DNA of 64,000 bases from Streptomyces scabiei 87.22 (GTDB lineage Bacteria > Actinomycetota > Actinomycetes > Streptomycetales > Streptomycetaceae): the NCBI RefSeq assembly GCF_000091305.1, contig NC_013929.1:8680001-8744000 (forward strand). Reading direction: 5' to 3'. The translations under genes were made by a program, and so were the position numbers. A model generated the notes under the pieces. It had not been told where the DNA came from, ran no database searches, and was given only the letters and a program-made list of their open reading frames with translations. Positions 25,379-34,000 of the stretch are shown one piece after another. The first letter of the stretch is position 1. The number at the start of each line of letters is the position of its first letter.

Positions 25379-27442
25379 TCAGCTGCTGTAGACGCCGACC
25401 TCGTAGAGGGAGTAACCCCAGTCCGTACCGCGGTCGGTCCCCAGCATCCGAACATACCGGGCCGTCACCCCGGAGAACTTGGCCGTGTCGAGACCGCCGT
25501 CACCGGAAGTGGTGGACCACACCGTCTTCCAGGTCGAGCCGTCGGTGGAGACGTCGATCTGGTACGCCTTGCCGTAGGCCCGCTCCCAGTCCAGGGTGAC
25601 CTTCCGGACCGTGTGCGAGGTGCCGAGGTCCACCTTCCACCACTGGGAGTCGTTCCAGTCGCTCGCCCAGCGGGTGCCGCCGTCGCCGTCCACGGCCCGG
25701 CCGGGCTGGTAGCTGGTGACGGGGTTCGACTCGGACGCGCTGGCCGTCGCCGTCCTGCCCTTGGCCAGGTTGACGCCCGCCTGGTGGCCCTCGGAGGAGC
25801 CCCAGGTGTCGAGGTAGGACTCGGCGCCCTTGAAGAGGTCGTCCACCGCGCCCTGGCCGCCGACCTGCCGGATGTCCTCGATCCAGTCCGGGATCATGCC
25901 GACATGGGCGGCGCCGTCGGTGTTGTAGTCGAAGGTGCGCTGACCGGTGGTCTGCTTGTCGATCGTCGAGCCGCCGTCGACGCTCTTGAAGGGGTACTTC
26001 ACCGGGTTGGAGGTGTTCGCGCCGCGCGGGGCGGGGTGGTCGCCGATGCCGTTGAAGTCGGTGCCGTAGCCGTAGCCCACGTCGTACTTGGTCCGCAGCG
26101 CGTCGGTGCGCGCGGCCTCCTTGGCGAACGCCTCGGAGCCGTGCATGTACTGGGCGACGAAACCGCCGAGGGAGTAGACCCGCTCGGTCCAGTTCAGGTC
26201 CATCCAGCTGTGCGAGGACAGGATGCCCGGGTAGGACGCGGCCTCGAACATGTCCAGGACCTGGCCGGTGGCCTTGACGCTCATGTGGTCGATCTCGAGC
26301 ATCATCTTGCGCTTCATCATGCCCTGCACGGCGTACTCGCCGAGATCGGTCAGCCCGCGCACGTTGCACTGGGCGTTGTCGTCGTACTCCGGCACCTCGG
26401 TGCCGTCCGGCAGGTCCTTCTCGGCCTTCGTGGCCGCCCCGCCGATCGGGTTGTCCTTCTGCGGGCCCTTGCACTTCTCCGTCTGCCAGAAGGTGCCGGT
26501 CGACAGGAACTGGCCGACGTTGATCGCCGTACCGAGACCGCCCTCGTCGAAGCGGACGCCGCACAGCGCGTTGTCGAACTTGTGGCACAGGAACATGCTG
26601 CGCACGCCCAGGCCGTACAGCTCGTCGAGGCCCTTGTCGATGTCCGCCTTGCTGCACTGCGCGATGTCGAGGATCTGCTTGCAGCCGAACGGCTCCGAGG
26701 TCTCCACACCGAGGACGACGGCGAGCTTGCCCTGCTTGATCACCTCACGGGCCTGCGCGCTGTCGGTGACGATCCGGAACCAGCCCTTGCCGGCGCCGCC
26801 GTACTGCTTGTCGATGTAGTCCTGAAGGTCGTACGTCAGCTTCGCCTGCAGCCGGATCGAGGTCATCTCGTCGCAGCTGCGTTCCTTGAACGGGTAGATC
26901 GAGCAGATCATCCCGTTGGTCACCAGGTCGTTGACCAGCACCCGCTGGCCGCCCCGCCAGGCGCGCTCGATCCAGGCGTAGTAGTTGGCCTGGTGCGTCA
27001 TCGAGTCGTACGCCGGCCAGTCCTTGAACGTCGGGTAGCCGACCGGGTCGTGCTTGCCGTCGCCGCCGTGGGTGATGTAGTCGAAGATCGCGAGGCTGCC
27101 GTCGGGGTAGTGCTCGGGACAGTCCTTCAGCGCGTCGGCGATGCCGGACGGGGAGAAGACCTTGCCGCAGATGAGCCGGCCGCCGAACGCCTCGTTGGAG
27201 AACAGGTGGTTGTGGGCGTCGACGAACCCGCGTACGTCACCGGCCGAGTCGGTCCCCTTGAACGGCTCGCCCGTCACGTTGATCTGCGAGTCGGGCGCCG
27301 GCCGTGAGGTGGGCAGCCACCAGTCGCCGGCCGCGGCCGCACTGGACGACGGACTGAGCAGCATGCCCATCGTCGTGAGGAACAGCGCCAGCACCATGAG
27401 GGGTCTGCGTCTGTCATGGGCGCGTGGAGTCCTGGTCATCAC
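25379..27442 (-). CDS. Secreted M19-dipeptidase-like protein with F5/8C domain
   Basis: A 687-residue exported protein with a Sec signal (RRRPLMVLALFLTTMGMLL...AAAAG). The large N-terminal domain (about 50-545) has metal-type motifs in the order of membrane dipeptidases/amidohydrolases: DAHNHLF (76-82), LGVETSEPFG, LEIDHMS, SSHSW and GYGTDFNG. The C-terminal ~130 residues form an F5/8 type C (CBM32-like) sugar-binding domain (ESNPVTSYQPGRAVDGDGGTRWAS). At least eight cysteines suggest disulfides. The catalytic substrate is unknown. The carbohydrate-binding tail implies action at a glycan surface. Confidence 0.75.
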   Translation of the reverse strand: MMTRTPRAHDRRRPLMVLALFLTTMGMLLSPSSSAAAAGDWWLPTSRPAPDSQINVTGEPFKGTDSAGDVRGFVDAHNHLFSNEAFGGRLICGKVFSPSGIADALKDCPEHYPDGSLAIFDYITHGGDGKHDPVGYPTFKDWPAYDSMTHQANYYAWIERAWRGGQRVLVNDLVTNGMICSIYPFKERSCDEMTSIRLQAKLTYDLQDYIDKQYGGAGKGWFRIVTDSAQAREVIKQGKLAVVLGVETSEPFGCKQILDIAQCSKADIDKGLDELYGLGVRSMFLCHKFDNALCGVRFDEGGLGTAINVGQFLSTGTFWQTEKCKGPQKDNPIGGAATKAEKDLPDGTEVPEYDDNAQCNVRGLTDLGEYAVQGMMKRKMMLEIDHMSVKATGQVLDMFEAASYPGILSSHSWMDLNWTERVYSLGGFVAQYMHGSEAFAKEAARTDALRTKYDVGYGYGTDFNGIGDHPAPRGANTSNPVKYPFKSVDGGSTIDKQTTGQRTFDYNTDGAAHVGMIPDWIEDIRQVGGQGAVDDLFKGAESYLDTWGSSEGHQAGVNLAKGRTATASASESNPVTSYQPGRAVDGDGGTRWASDWNDSQWWKVDLGTSHTVRKVTLDWERAYGKAYQIDVSTDGSTWKTVWSTTSGDGGLDTAKFSGVTARYVRMLGTDRGTDWGYSLYEVGVYSS

Positions 27443-27721
27443 TCACGTCCTCGGTCAGGGGGATGCACGGTCGATCGGCCAGACCGTTCCGGGACGCGGT
27501 GAACACCCACGACGCCGTAGTCCGTTTGTCATGGCTGGCACAAGCGATGTGACGAGAATCGCCACTGCGGTGATCCGAGTCAATAGTCCGGGACGCTTGA
27601 CCTGATGCCACTCGTTGCCCTAGAGAGCGTGAACACTTCGTCAACTTCTGTGGTGTTCGCGGGGGTTGGGCCGGACCGCCGGATCGCCGGACCGCAGGCG
27701 GCGTGACCGGCGCCGCCAGGA

Positions 27722-27747
27722 CCCTTCTGACGGATCTCCGCGGCGTC
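27722..27747. repeat. Repeated element, copy 2 (left half only)
   Basis: This 26-base string is identical to 6015-6040, in the same orientation. Here the matching right arm of the hairpin is absent: after the shared part the sequence runs into CAGGGCCCTGG, a separate short palindrome. A 26-base identity between two intergenic sites 21.7 kb apart is beyond chance. Confidence 0.85.
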
Positions 27748-27879
27748 AGGGCCCTGGTCGTCGCCCCCGGGGTGCTCCTCGCGTTCCGACGCCGGCCGGA
27801 CCTTCGTGGGCCCCTGACCCTCCTGCGGCCCTCGCGCCGCGGTCGGCACGGGGGAGAGGTCGGCGGTGGGTGGCGCGCC

Positions 27880-27911
27880 CGGGCCGGCCGGGAGCTTTCC
27901 CGGCCGGCCCG
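27880..27911 (-). terminator. Terminator hairpin of the HGxxPAAW-like gene
   Basis: A 14-bp perfect G+C stem (27880-27893 with 27898-27911) with a GCTT loop, 37 bases past the stop of the leftward membrane-protein gene. Confidence 0.75.
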
Positions 27912-27947
27912 TGGCCTGCTTCACCCCGCCCGAAACCCGAACCTGGA

Positions 27948-28325
27948 TCAGGCGGGGGAGTCGGCCGCCGGGACGGCGGCGGCGCCCTCCGGGCTGTGGG
28001 CGGGCCCGGGTACGGCGGGCAGCGGGGCGGGGGTCCGGCGCCGGCCGGCCAGCCGGCAGCCGAGGCACTCCGCGTGGCCGCCGCGCACGGAGAGGTCGCG
28101 GACGCGCAGGCTCCACTGGTCACGGGGGCGGGGGCCCGGCGGCTTGCCCCAGCCGGCGAGGTGCAGGCCCCAGGTGACCAGGAGGGCCAGCACCGAGACC
28201 GCGGTGCCCAGGACGAACCCGGGGGCCCAGCCGCAGACGCCCAGACCGAGGAGCGCGGACCCCGTGGTGCCGATGGCGGTGCCGGTCCAGCCGGCGATGG
28301 TGTGGCCCTCGTCGTGAAGACTCAC
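27948..28325 (-). CDS. Small membrane protein, HGxxPAAW-like
   Basis: A 125-residue protein starting at the GTG 28325 behind AAGGGAG. The N-terminal SLHDEGHTIAGWTGTAIG resembles the HGxxPAAW signature of streptomycete membrane proteins. Two hydrophobic helices follow (about 12-32 and 36-56), then GKPPGPRPRDQWSLRVRD and a C-terminal CLGC pair in GHAECLGCRLAGRRR. The Pro/Ala-rich tail is probably disordered. Function unknown. Divergent from a MarR regulator; the gap holds a CTTAGTAAG palindrome, so the regulator may control it. Confidence 0.75.
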   Translation of the reverse strand: MSLHDEGHTIAGWTGTAIGTTGSALLGLGVCGWAPGFVLGTAVSVLALLVTWGLHLAGWGKPPGPRPRDQWSLRVRDLSVRGGHAECLGCRLAGRRRTPAPLPAVPGPAHSPEGAAAVPAADSPA

Positions 28326-28401
28326 GTGTGTGCTCCCTTGACGTGCGCCGCGTCGTGCCACGGCATGCCGCGGCCACGCCCACGGCGCCGGACTATGATG
28401 T

Positions 28402-28420
28402 CTTAGTAAGTAAGGAATAT
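28402..28420 (+). promoter_or_regulatory. Candidate MarR operator/promoter
   Basis: CTTA-G-TAAG (28402-28410) is a perfect palindrome, followed by a second TAAGG half-site and AATATAG. It is an AT-rich island in a very G+C-rich stretch, 24 bases before the MarR start, as expected for autoregulation. Confidence 0.55.
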
Positions 28421-28443
28421 AGCTTGCCCCGGAGGCAACTTCA

Positions 28444-28905
28444 ATGGAGCCCGAACGCCGCCCCACCGTCCCGGAGGCGATCAGCGCCATGGACGGCCTG
28501 ATCGCCACGATGATCGTCGGCCAGCAGGAGTTCGCCCGGAGATTCGGCCTGAGCGTCACCGACCTCGTGTGCTTCGCGTACGTCATGGAGGCCGGGGACA
28601 CCCCGGTCACCGCCGGTGACCTGGCGCAGCGCGCGCATGTCACCACGGGGGCGGTCACCGGCATCCTCAACCGTCTGGAACGCGGCGGGTTCGTGACCCG
28701 GCAGCCGGACCCCGCCGACCGCCGCCGCGTCCGCGTGGTCGCGGTCCCGGACGTCGTCGAGCGGGTGGTGGCGGTCTACGGCCCGTTCTACGCCCGCCTC
28801 GCCGAGCTGTTCGCCCGCTACTCGCCCGATGAACTCGCCCTGCTCACCGACTGGTTCGGGCGCGCGGAGGAACTGGCCCGGGGGTATCTGGACGAGTCCC
28901 GATAG
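28444..28905 (+). CDS. MarR-family transcriptional regulator
   Basis: A 153-residue winged-helix regulator; the ATG at 28444 follows GGAGG. The recognition region is GDLAQRAHVTTGAVTGILNRLERGGF, and the wing is TRQPDPADRRRVRVV. The signature DxRxxR is present as DRRRVR. It probably acts as a dimer on the AT-rich palindrome just upstream and on the divergent membrane-protein gene. Ligand unknown. Confidence 0.92.
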   Translation: MEPERRPTVPEAISAMDGLIATMIVGQQEFARRFGLSVTDLVCFAYVMEAGDTPVTAGDLAQRAHVTTGAVTGILNRLERGGFVTRQPDPADRRRVRVVAVPDVVERVVAVYGPFYARLAELFARYSPDELALLTDWFGRAEELARGYLDESR

Positions 28906-28974
28906 GCGAGTCTCGGAGGCGGGTCCGTGATCCCCCGGGTGCCCGGGTGCCCGGGCACCCGGACGGTGACTCTC

Positions 28975-29122
28975 GGGACAGCGGTGCCGTCGAGCCCTTG
29001 ATCATCACCCGACAGGGGAGCGTGCCGATGCCGGTGCTCGGGACGTCGGTGATCGCGGCGAACTGGGCGTGGGCGGCCAGGCGGCCGACCTGTTCGAGGT
29101 TGTCGACGCTGGTCGGCGGTGG
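28975..29122 (-). pseudogene. Possible gene fragment in intergenic region
   Basis: On the minus strand this stretch has an open frame with G or C at nearly every third position. It reads like protein (TSVDNLEQVGRLAAHAQFA, then AITDVPSTGIGTL). There is no start codon with a ribosome site, and it runs into the end of the MarR gene. I do not recognise the family. It may be the decayed remnant of a gene, or chance, since one plus-strand frame is also G/C-rich at third positions. Confidence 0.3.
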
Positions 29123-29182
29123 CCGTGCACCTGAGCTGCCAGTCGCCGCGGCGGTCCGGGCGGGCCTTCGGTGCTGACTACG

Positions 29183-29230
29183 CGCGTGCCACTGCGCGTG
29201 CCAACACGCGTGTCAACGTGCGTGACAAAC
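29183..29230. repeat. Four degenerate 12-bp tandem repeats
   Basis: Units at 29183, 29195, 29207 and 29219 share the pattern CGCGTGNCAACN (for example CGCGTGCCAACA and CGCGTGTCAACG). The period is about one helical turn. They lie upstream of the -35 box TTGACG (29241) of the mannanase gene, so they could be stacked sites for an activator. Confidence 0.7.
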
Positions 29231-29262
29231 GCGCGCAGGGTTGACGTGCGCCGAGCCAGATG

Positions 29263-29288
29263 GGTTCATGGGAGCGCTCCCATGAACC
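29263..29288 (+). promoter_or_regulatory. CebR-type operator inside a 26-bp palindrome
   Basis: TGGGAGCGCTCCCA (29269-29282) is identical to the binding site of CebR, the LacI-family cello-oligosaccharide sensor of Streptomyces. The symmetry continues for six more bases on each side, making 26 perfect bases. It lies downstream of TTGACG (29241-29246) and 66 bases before the mannanase start, a repressing position. Confidence 0.8.
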
Positions 29289-29353
29289 ATCGCCACCCCC
29301 CACCTCTCGTTGATGCCTGAGCTTCTCGGCGCCCACCCCCACCTGGAGTCGCA

Positions 29354-31024
29354 ATGAGAACTGGACGAAGCACGCAGCGAAGAAACCCCCTCGGCACCCT
29401 GCTGGCAGGGCTCGCCGGCCTGATCGGACTCGCACTCCTGGGCGTCCTGGCGCCGGCCGTGGCGCTGGCCCAGTCGGCGCCCGACGCCCGGGCCGCCGGC
29501 CTGCACATCAGCGACGGCCGTCTCGTGGAGGGCAACGGCAACGACTTCGTGATGCGCGGCGTCAACCACGCCCACACCTGGTACCCGGGCGAGACACAGT
29601 CGCTGGCCGACATCAAGGCGCTCGGCGCCAACACCGTCCGCGTCGTCCTCTCCGACGGCCACCGCTGGACGAAGAACAGCGCCGCCGACGTGGCGAACGT
29701 CGTCGCGCAGTGCAAGGCCAACCGGCTCATCTGCGTCCTGGAGGTGCACGACACCACCGGCTACGGCGAGGAGGCCGCCGCCGGGACGCTCGACCACGCT
29801 GCCGACTACTGGATCAGCCTCAAGGACGTCCTCGCCGGCGAGGAGGACTACGTCGTCGTCAACATCGGCAACGAGCCCTGGGGCAACACCGACCCCGCGG
29901 GCTGGACCGCGCCGACCAAGGCCGCCGTGCGGAAACTGCGGGCCGCCGGCCTCGAGCACACCATCATGGTGGACGCCCCCAACTGGGGTCAGGACTGGCA
30001 GGGCGTCATGCGCGCCGACGCCCGGTCCGTGTACGAGGCCGACACCACCGGCAACCTCGTCTTCTCGATCCACATGTACAGCGTCTTCGACACCGCCGCC
30101 GAGATCAACGACTACCTGAACGCCTTCGTGGACGCCCGACTGCCCCTGCTCATCGGCGAGTTCGGCGGACCCGCCGACCAGTGGGGCGATCCGGACGAGG
30201 ACACCATGATGGCCGCCGCCGAACGGCTGGACCTCGGCTACCTGGCCTGGTCCTGGAGCGGCAACACCGATCCGGTCCTCGACCTGTCGATCGGCTTCGA
30301 TCCCAACCGGCTCAGCGCCTGGGGCGAGCGCATCTTCAACGGCGCCGACGGCATCGCGCGGACGGCGAAGGAGGCCACGGTCTTCGGCGGCACCCCGGAC
30401 GACACCAAGGCGCCCACCGCCCCCGGCACCCCGACCGCCTCCGCGGTGACGGCGACCTCCGCCACGCTGACCTGGACGGCGGCCACGGACGACACCGGTG
30501 TCACCGCCTACGACATCGTCCGGGTGAGCGGCTCCACCGAGAGCAGGCTCGCCTCCTCCACCACCGACTCGGCGACCCTGACCGGCCTCACGGCCGGCAC
30601 GACGTACACCTTCGCGGTCTACGCCCGTGACGCCGCGGGGAACCGGTCGAACCGTTCGGGCACCGTGAACGTCACCACGGACCAGGGCGGCGGCACCCCC
30701 GCCGGGGACTGCTCGGTGACGTACCGGGCCACCAACGAGTGGCCGGGCGGCTTCCAGGGCGAGATCGTCATCCGCAACACCGGCACCACCGCCGTCAGCG
30801 GCTGGACCCTCGCCTTCGCCTTCGCCGACGGCCAGACCATCGGCACCATGTGGGGCGGCACTCCCACGCAGAGCGCCGGATCCGTGAGCGTGAAGCCCGT
30901 TTCCTACACCTCCACCATCCCGGCCGCGGGCTCGGTGACGGTCGGGTTCATCGGCACCAAGGGCGCCAGGAACACCGCGCCGACGGCCTTCACGCTCAAC
31001 GGGGCTTCCTGCACCGGCAGTTGA
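29354..31024 (+). CDS. Secreted beta-mannanase (GH5) with FN3 and CBM2
   Basis: Cleaves beta-1,4-mannan outside the cell. The protein has 556 residues. Signal peptide about 1-47. GH5 catalytic domain about 48-345, very like streptomycete subfamily-8 mannanases (GLHISDGRLVEGNGNDFVMRG). The acid/base is Glu174 in NIGNEPWGN and the nucleophile Glu269 in LIGEFGG. A fibronectin type III domain (about 357-445) links to a C-terminal CBM2 cellulose-binding module (about 455-556, with the Cys pair and aromatic platform). Control by cellobiose/cello-oligosaccharides through CebR is likely from the operator upstream. Convergent with a GH30 gene across a strong hairpin. Confidence 0.95.
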   Translation: MRTGRSTQRRNPLGTLLAGLAGLIGLALLGVLAPAVALAQSAPDARAAGLHISDGRLVEGNGNDFVMRGVNHAHTWYPGETQSLADIKALGANTVRVVLSDGHRWTKNSAADVANVVAQCKANRLICVLEVHDTTGYGEEAAAGTLDHAADYWISLKDVLAGEEDYVVVNIGNEPWGNTDPAGWTAPTKAAVRKLRAAGLEHTIMVDAPNWGQDWQGVMRADARSVYEADTTGNLVFSIHMYSVFDTAAEINDYLNAFVDARLPLLIGEFGGPADQWGDPDEDTMMAAAERLDLGYLAWSWSGNTDPVLDLSIGFDPNRLSAWGERIFNGADGIARTAKEATVFGGTPDDTKAPTAPGTPTASAVTATSATLTWTAATDDTGVTAYDIVRVSGSTESRLASSTTDSATLTGLTAGTTYTFAVYARDAAGNRSNRSGTVNVTTDQGGGTPAGDCSVTYRATNEWPGGFQGEIVIRNTGTTAVSGWTLAFAFADGQTIGTMWGGTPTQSAGSVSVKPVSYTSTIPAAGSVTVGFIGTKGARNTAPTAFTLNGASCTGS

Positions 31025-31056
31025 ATGGTCCGACGAGTCGGCCGGCCCGGCCGGGA

Positions 31057-31092
31057 CGACCGGCGGGGGACGCTCACGGCCCCCGCCGGTCG
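31057..31092. terminator. Bidirectional terminator between two glycosidase genes
   Basis: A perfect 13-bp stem (31057-31069 with 31080-31092) with a 10-base loop lies between convergent stops at 31024 and 31098. Confidence 0.85.
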
Positions 31093-31097
31093 GGTCA

Positions 31098-34000
31098 TCA
31101 GCCCCGCACCAGCTCGATCCGGTACTTCCGGGTCTGGGAACCGTCCTCGCCGCGCACGGTGACCACGGCCGAGGCCCCGCCGGAGGCGTCGCTCCGGTCC
31201 ACGGTGACGGCCGCGTACGGGTCGCGCGCCGTCGCCGTGACCTCCGCCCGGCCCGGGTCGTCGGTGACGACCCGGTAGTCGGTGGTACCGGGGTCGAAGG
31301 AGCCGACCGGCTTCCCGTCCACCTCGACGGAGGAGGCGGCGGCGTCGGAGGAGACACCGGGAGCTTTGGCGTACACCTCGATCTCGCCCATGGTGATGTA
31401 GCCGCCCTGCCGTGCGGTCATGACCACCCGCACGCCGGTCACCGGGCCCGCGTCGAGGGGGACGTCGATCACCGGGGTGCCCTCGGTGCCGACCGTGACC
31501 GGGCCGCCCGCGTCGGTCCACGGGCCGTCCGCCGTCTTCCTGACCTGGATCTTCAGGCTCTGCGGGAAGGAGACGTTGGTGCCGTCCCGGTGGAAGTGGG
31601 CGACGACCCGGCTCAGGTCGCGGGCCTTCGGCAGACCGAAGGTGATGGTGTCGGACGGGTTCTTGGTGCCCGACCTCCAGTTGGACCAGGCCTTCTCGGC
31701 GGTGTTGCCGTTGCGCAGCCGCTCGGCGGAGTAGCCGCTCTCGGTGTAGGTGGCGGCGACGCCGACACCCGGGTCGGGTGCGATGTTGGTCTCCGAGGCC
31801 CTGGTCACCTGGACGCGGACGGCCGCGTCGACCGTGGAGCCGTCGACGACCTCCGCCCTGCCGGTCAGGGTCACGACGCCCTTCTCGTCGAACGCCCCGT
31901 CGGCGGCCCGGTCCCAGGTCACCGGGAGGGCGGTGCGTCCGCCGTCCCGGCCGACGCCGGTGACCGTGGCCGGGAGCTCCGGCTCGCCCCCCTCGTAGGT
32001 CTTCGCGCGGCCGGGGACGGTCGAGGCGATCGTGTCCACGGTGACCCGGGCCTCCGCCGGGATCCTCCGGCCGAGGACGTCGGTGGCCTCGCCCTGGACG
32101 CGTACGGTCCCGGACTTGCGCCACTTGCGGTCCGCCGGCAGCTCCCACACCACCGGCAGGGAGCCCCGGGCTCCGTCGCGGACCACCGGGGTCACCGTCT
32201 CCGGCAGCTTCGGCCGCAGCCCCGGGACGGTGAACGCCTCGGCCCGCTCGGTGCTCAGCACGGTCTCGTCGCTCACGGCCCACAGCTGGTTGGCCGCCGA
32301 GGTCGGGGTGTACGTCGACACCTTGGCGCCGTCGGCGGACGACTGCCCGATGACGTCGAGGAGCCGGCCGGTGGCGGCGTTCACCAGCGTCCAACTGCCG
32401 TCCCCGGTGGTCGACATGAGCCACTGCGCGGCGGCGGGAACCTCACCTGCCCCCGCTTCCTCGAGGACGGCCTGGTTGTCGCGCACGGCGAGCCGCCCGC
32501 CGGTGTCCGCGTTGGTCAGGGTGTAGCGCTCACGGTTGCCGGTGCCGGAGGTCAGCTGCTCCACCGACCACAGCTGCCGGGCGCTCGCGGCGTCGGTCGT
32601 GCGCAGGACGACCCCGGTGCCGTCCGGCGACGGGGCGAAGGACTTGCCGCTCTGCGTGCCCTGGAGGCGGTAGACATGACCGGGCTGGACGAGGGCGGCG
32701 TCCTTGTCCGCGCCCCGGACGCCCTCGACCAGGAACGTGGTGACGGACTTGGCGGGGACGTCGAGGGTGGCCGAGCCGCCGGTCACCGCGACCGGGGTGC
32801 CCTTCACGAGGGCGCCGCCCGCGCTCGTCACGACCGGGGTGACGGTGGCGCCCGCGTCGATCTTGCGGAAGCGGGAGAGGTCCAGGGTGACGGAACGGGC
32901 GGTGGTGCCGCCGTTCACGTGGACCACGGTGGCCGAACGGCCCGACTTCCTGACGGCGGCGACGCTGGACGGGTCGTCGACCTTCACGAAGTGGTCGCCG
33001 GGCCGGATGTGGTGGGTGAAGTTCCGGATGGTGTCGAACTTGGAGTTGGCCCGGATCGGGCAGGTCTCCAGCGTGTCCGTGGCCGTGCAGTTGAACGGGA
33101 CGTGGATGCTGCCCCAGTTCTTGCCCGCCGCGGCCTGCGGCAGCGCGTCCTCGACCGGCTGCCAGAACACCCAGGCGGACGGCTCCAGTTCGCGCATGTC
33201 GTCGACCATGCGGCCGGCGATGCCGAGGCCGGGCTCCATGCCGGTGAAGTCGCTGCCGGTGCCCCAGGTGCCCTCGACCTCGCTCATCCAGAGCTTTTTG
33301 TCCGCGCCCTTGGCGATGTCGCGCGCGCTGGTGCGCATGCCGGTGCCGTAGGTGTGCACGTTGAGCTGGGGGACGGCCGCCCGTGCGGAGGCGTCGTAGG
33401 CGTTCCAGTTCTGGGTGAAGATCGTCGGGTTGGTCTCGTCCATCGCCGAGATCCGGGCGTCGGTCCTCGCCCCGCGCAGTGCATTCTGCAGGGCGAGGAG
33501 CACCTTCTGCTGGAGGGCGGGACCCGCGTGCGCGCCTTCCTGACGGCCGCCGGTGGGCTGGCCGTTCGCGCCGATCTGGGTGCCCCAGTAGTTGGTGTTG
33601 GGCTCGTTCAGCGGGGCGATGGTGTCGAAGTCGATACCGTGCCGCTTCTCCATCTCCTCGGTGACCCGCACCAGGTAGGCGGCGAACTCGTCGACGCGGT
33701 CCGCGCGGATCTGGTCCGTGTTCGCGTCGAAGCCGCCGGAGACGTACCCGCTGACGGTCTGGAACCAGGGCGGCGAGTTGCTGAACGCCTCCCACTTGGT
33801 GATCTTGTCCTTGACCTGGTCCACCCACCAGCGCTGGCCCTGGTCGGCGTTCCAGTCCCAGTGGCCGGGGTTCTCCGGATCCCACCACTCCATGTCCTGG
33901 CGGGTGGTGCCCGGCGGGGCCTTCCAGAAGCCGTCCATCGTCGCGCCGGTCTTCATGTAGTCCTTGCGGACGTCCGGGGCGTTGCCGCCGCCGATGTTGT

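Larger units (their letters stand above)
27443..27947. other. 505-base intergenic region
   Basis: It holds the leftward promoter of the M19-like gene (TTGACT complementary to 27578-27583), an inverted repeat GAACAC/GTGTTC (27631-27636 and 27653-27658), the repeated element copy at 27722-27747 and a hairpin at 27880-27911. No credible gene is seen. Confidence 0.5.
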
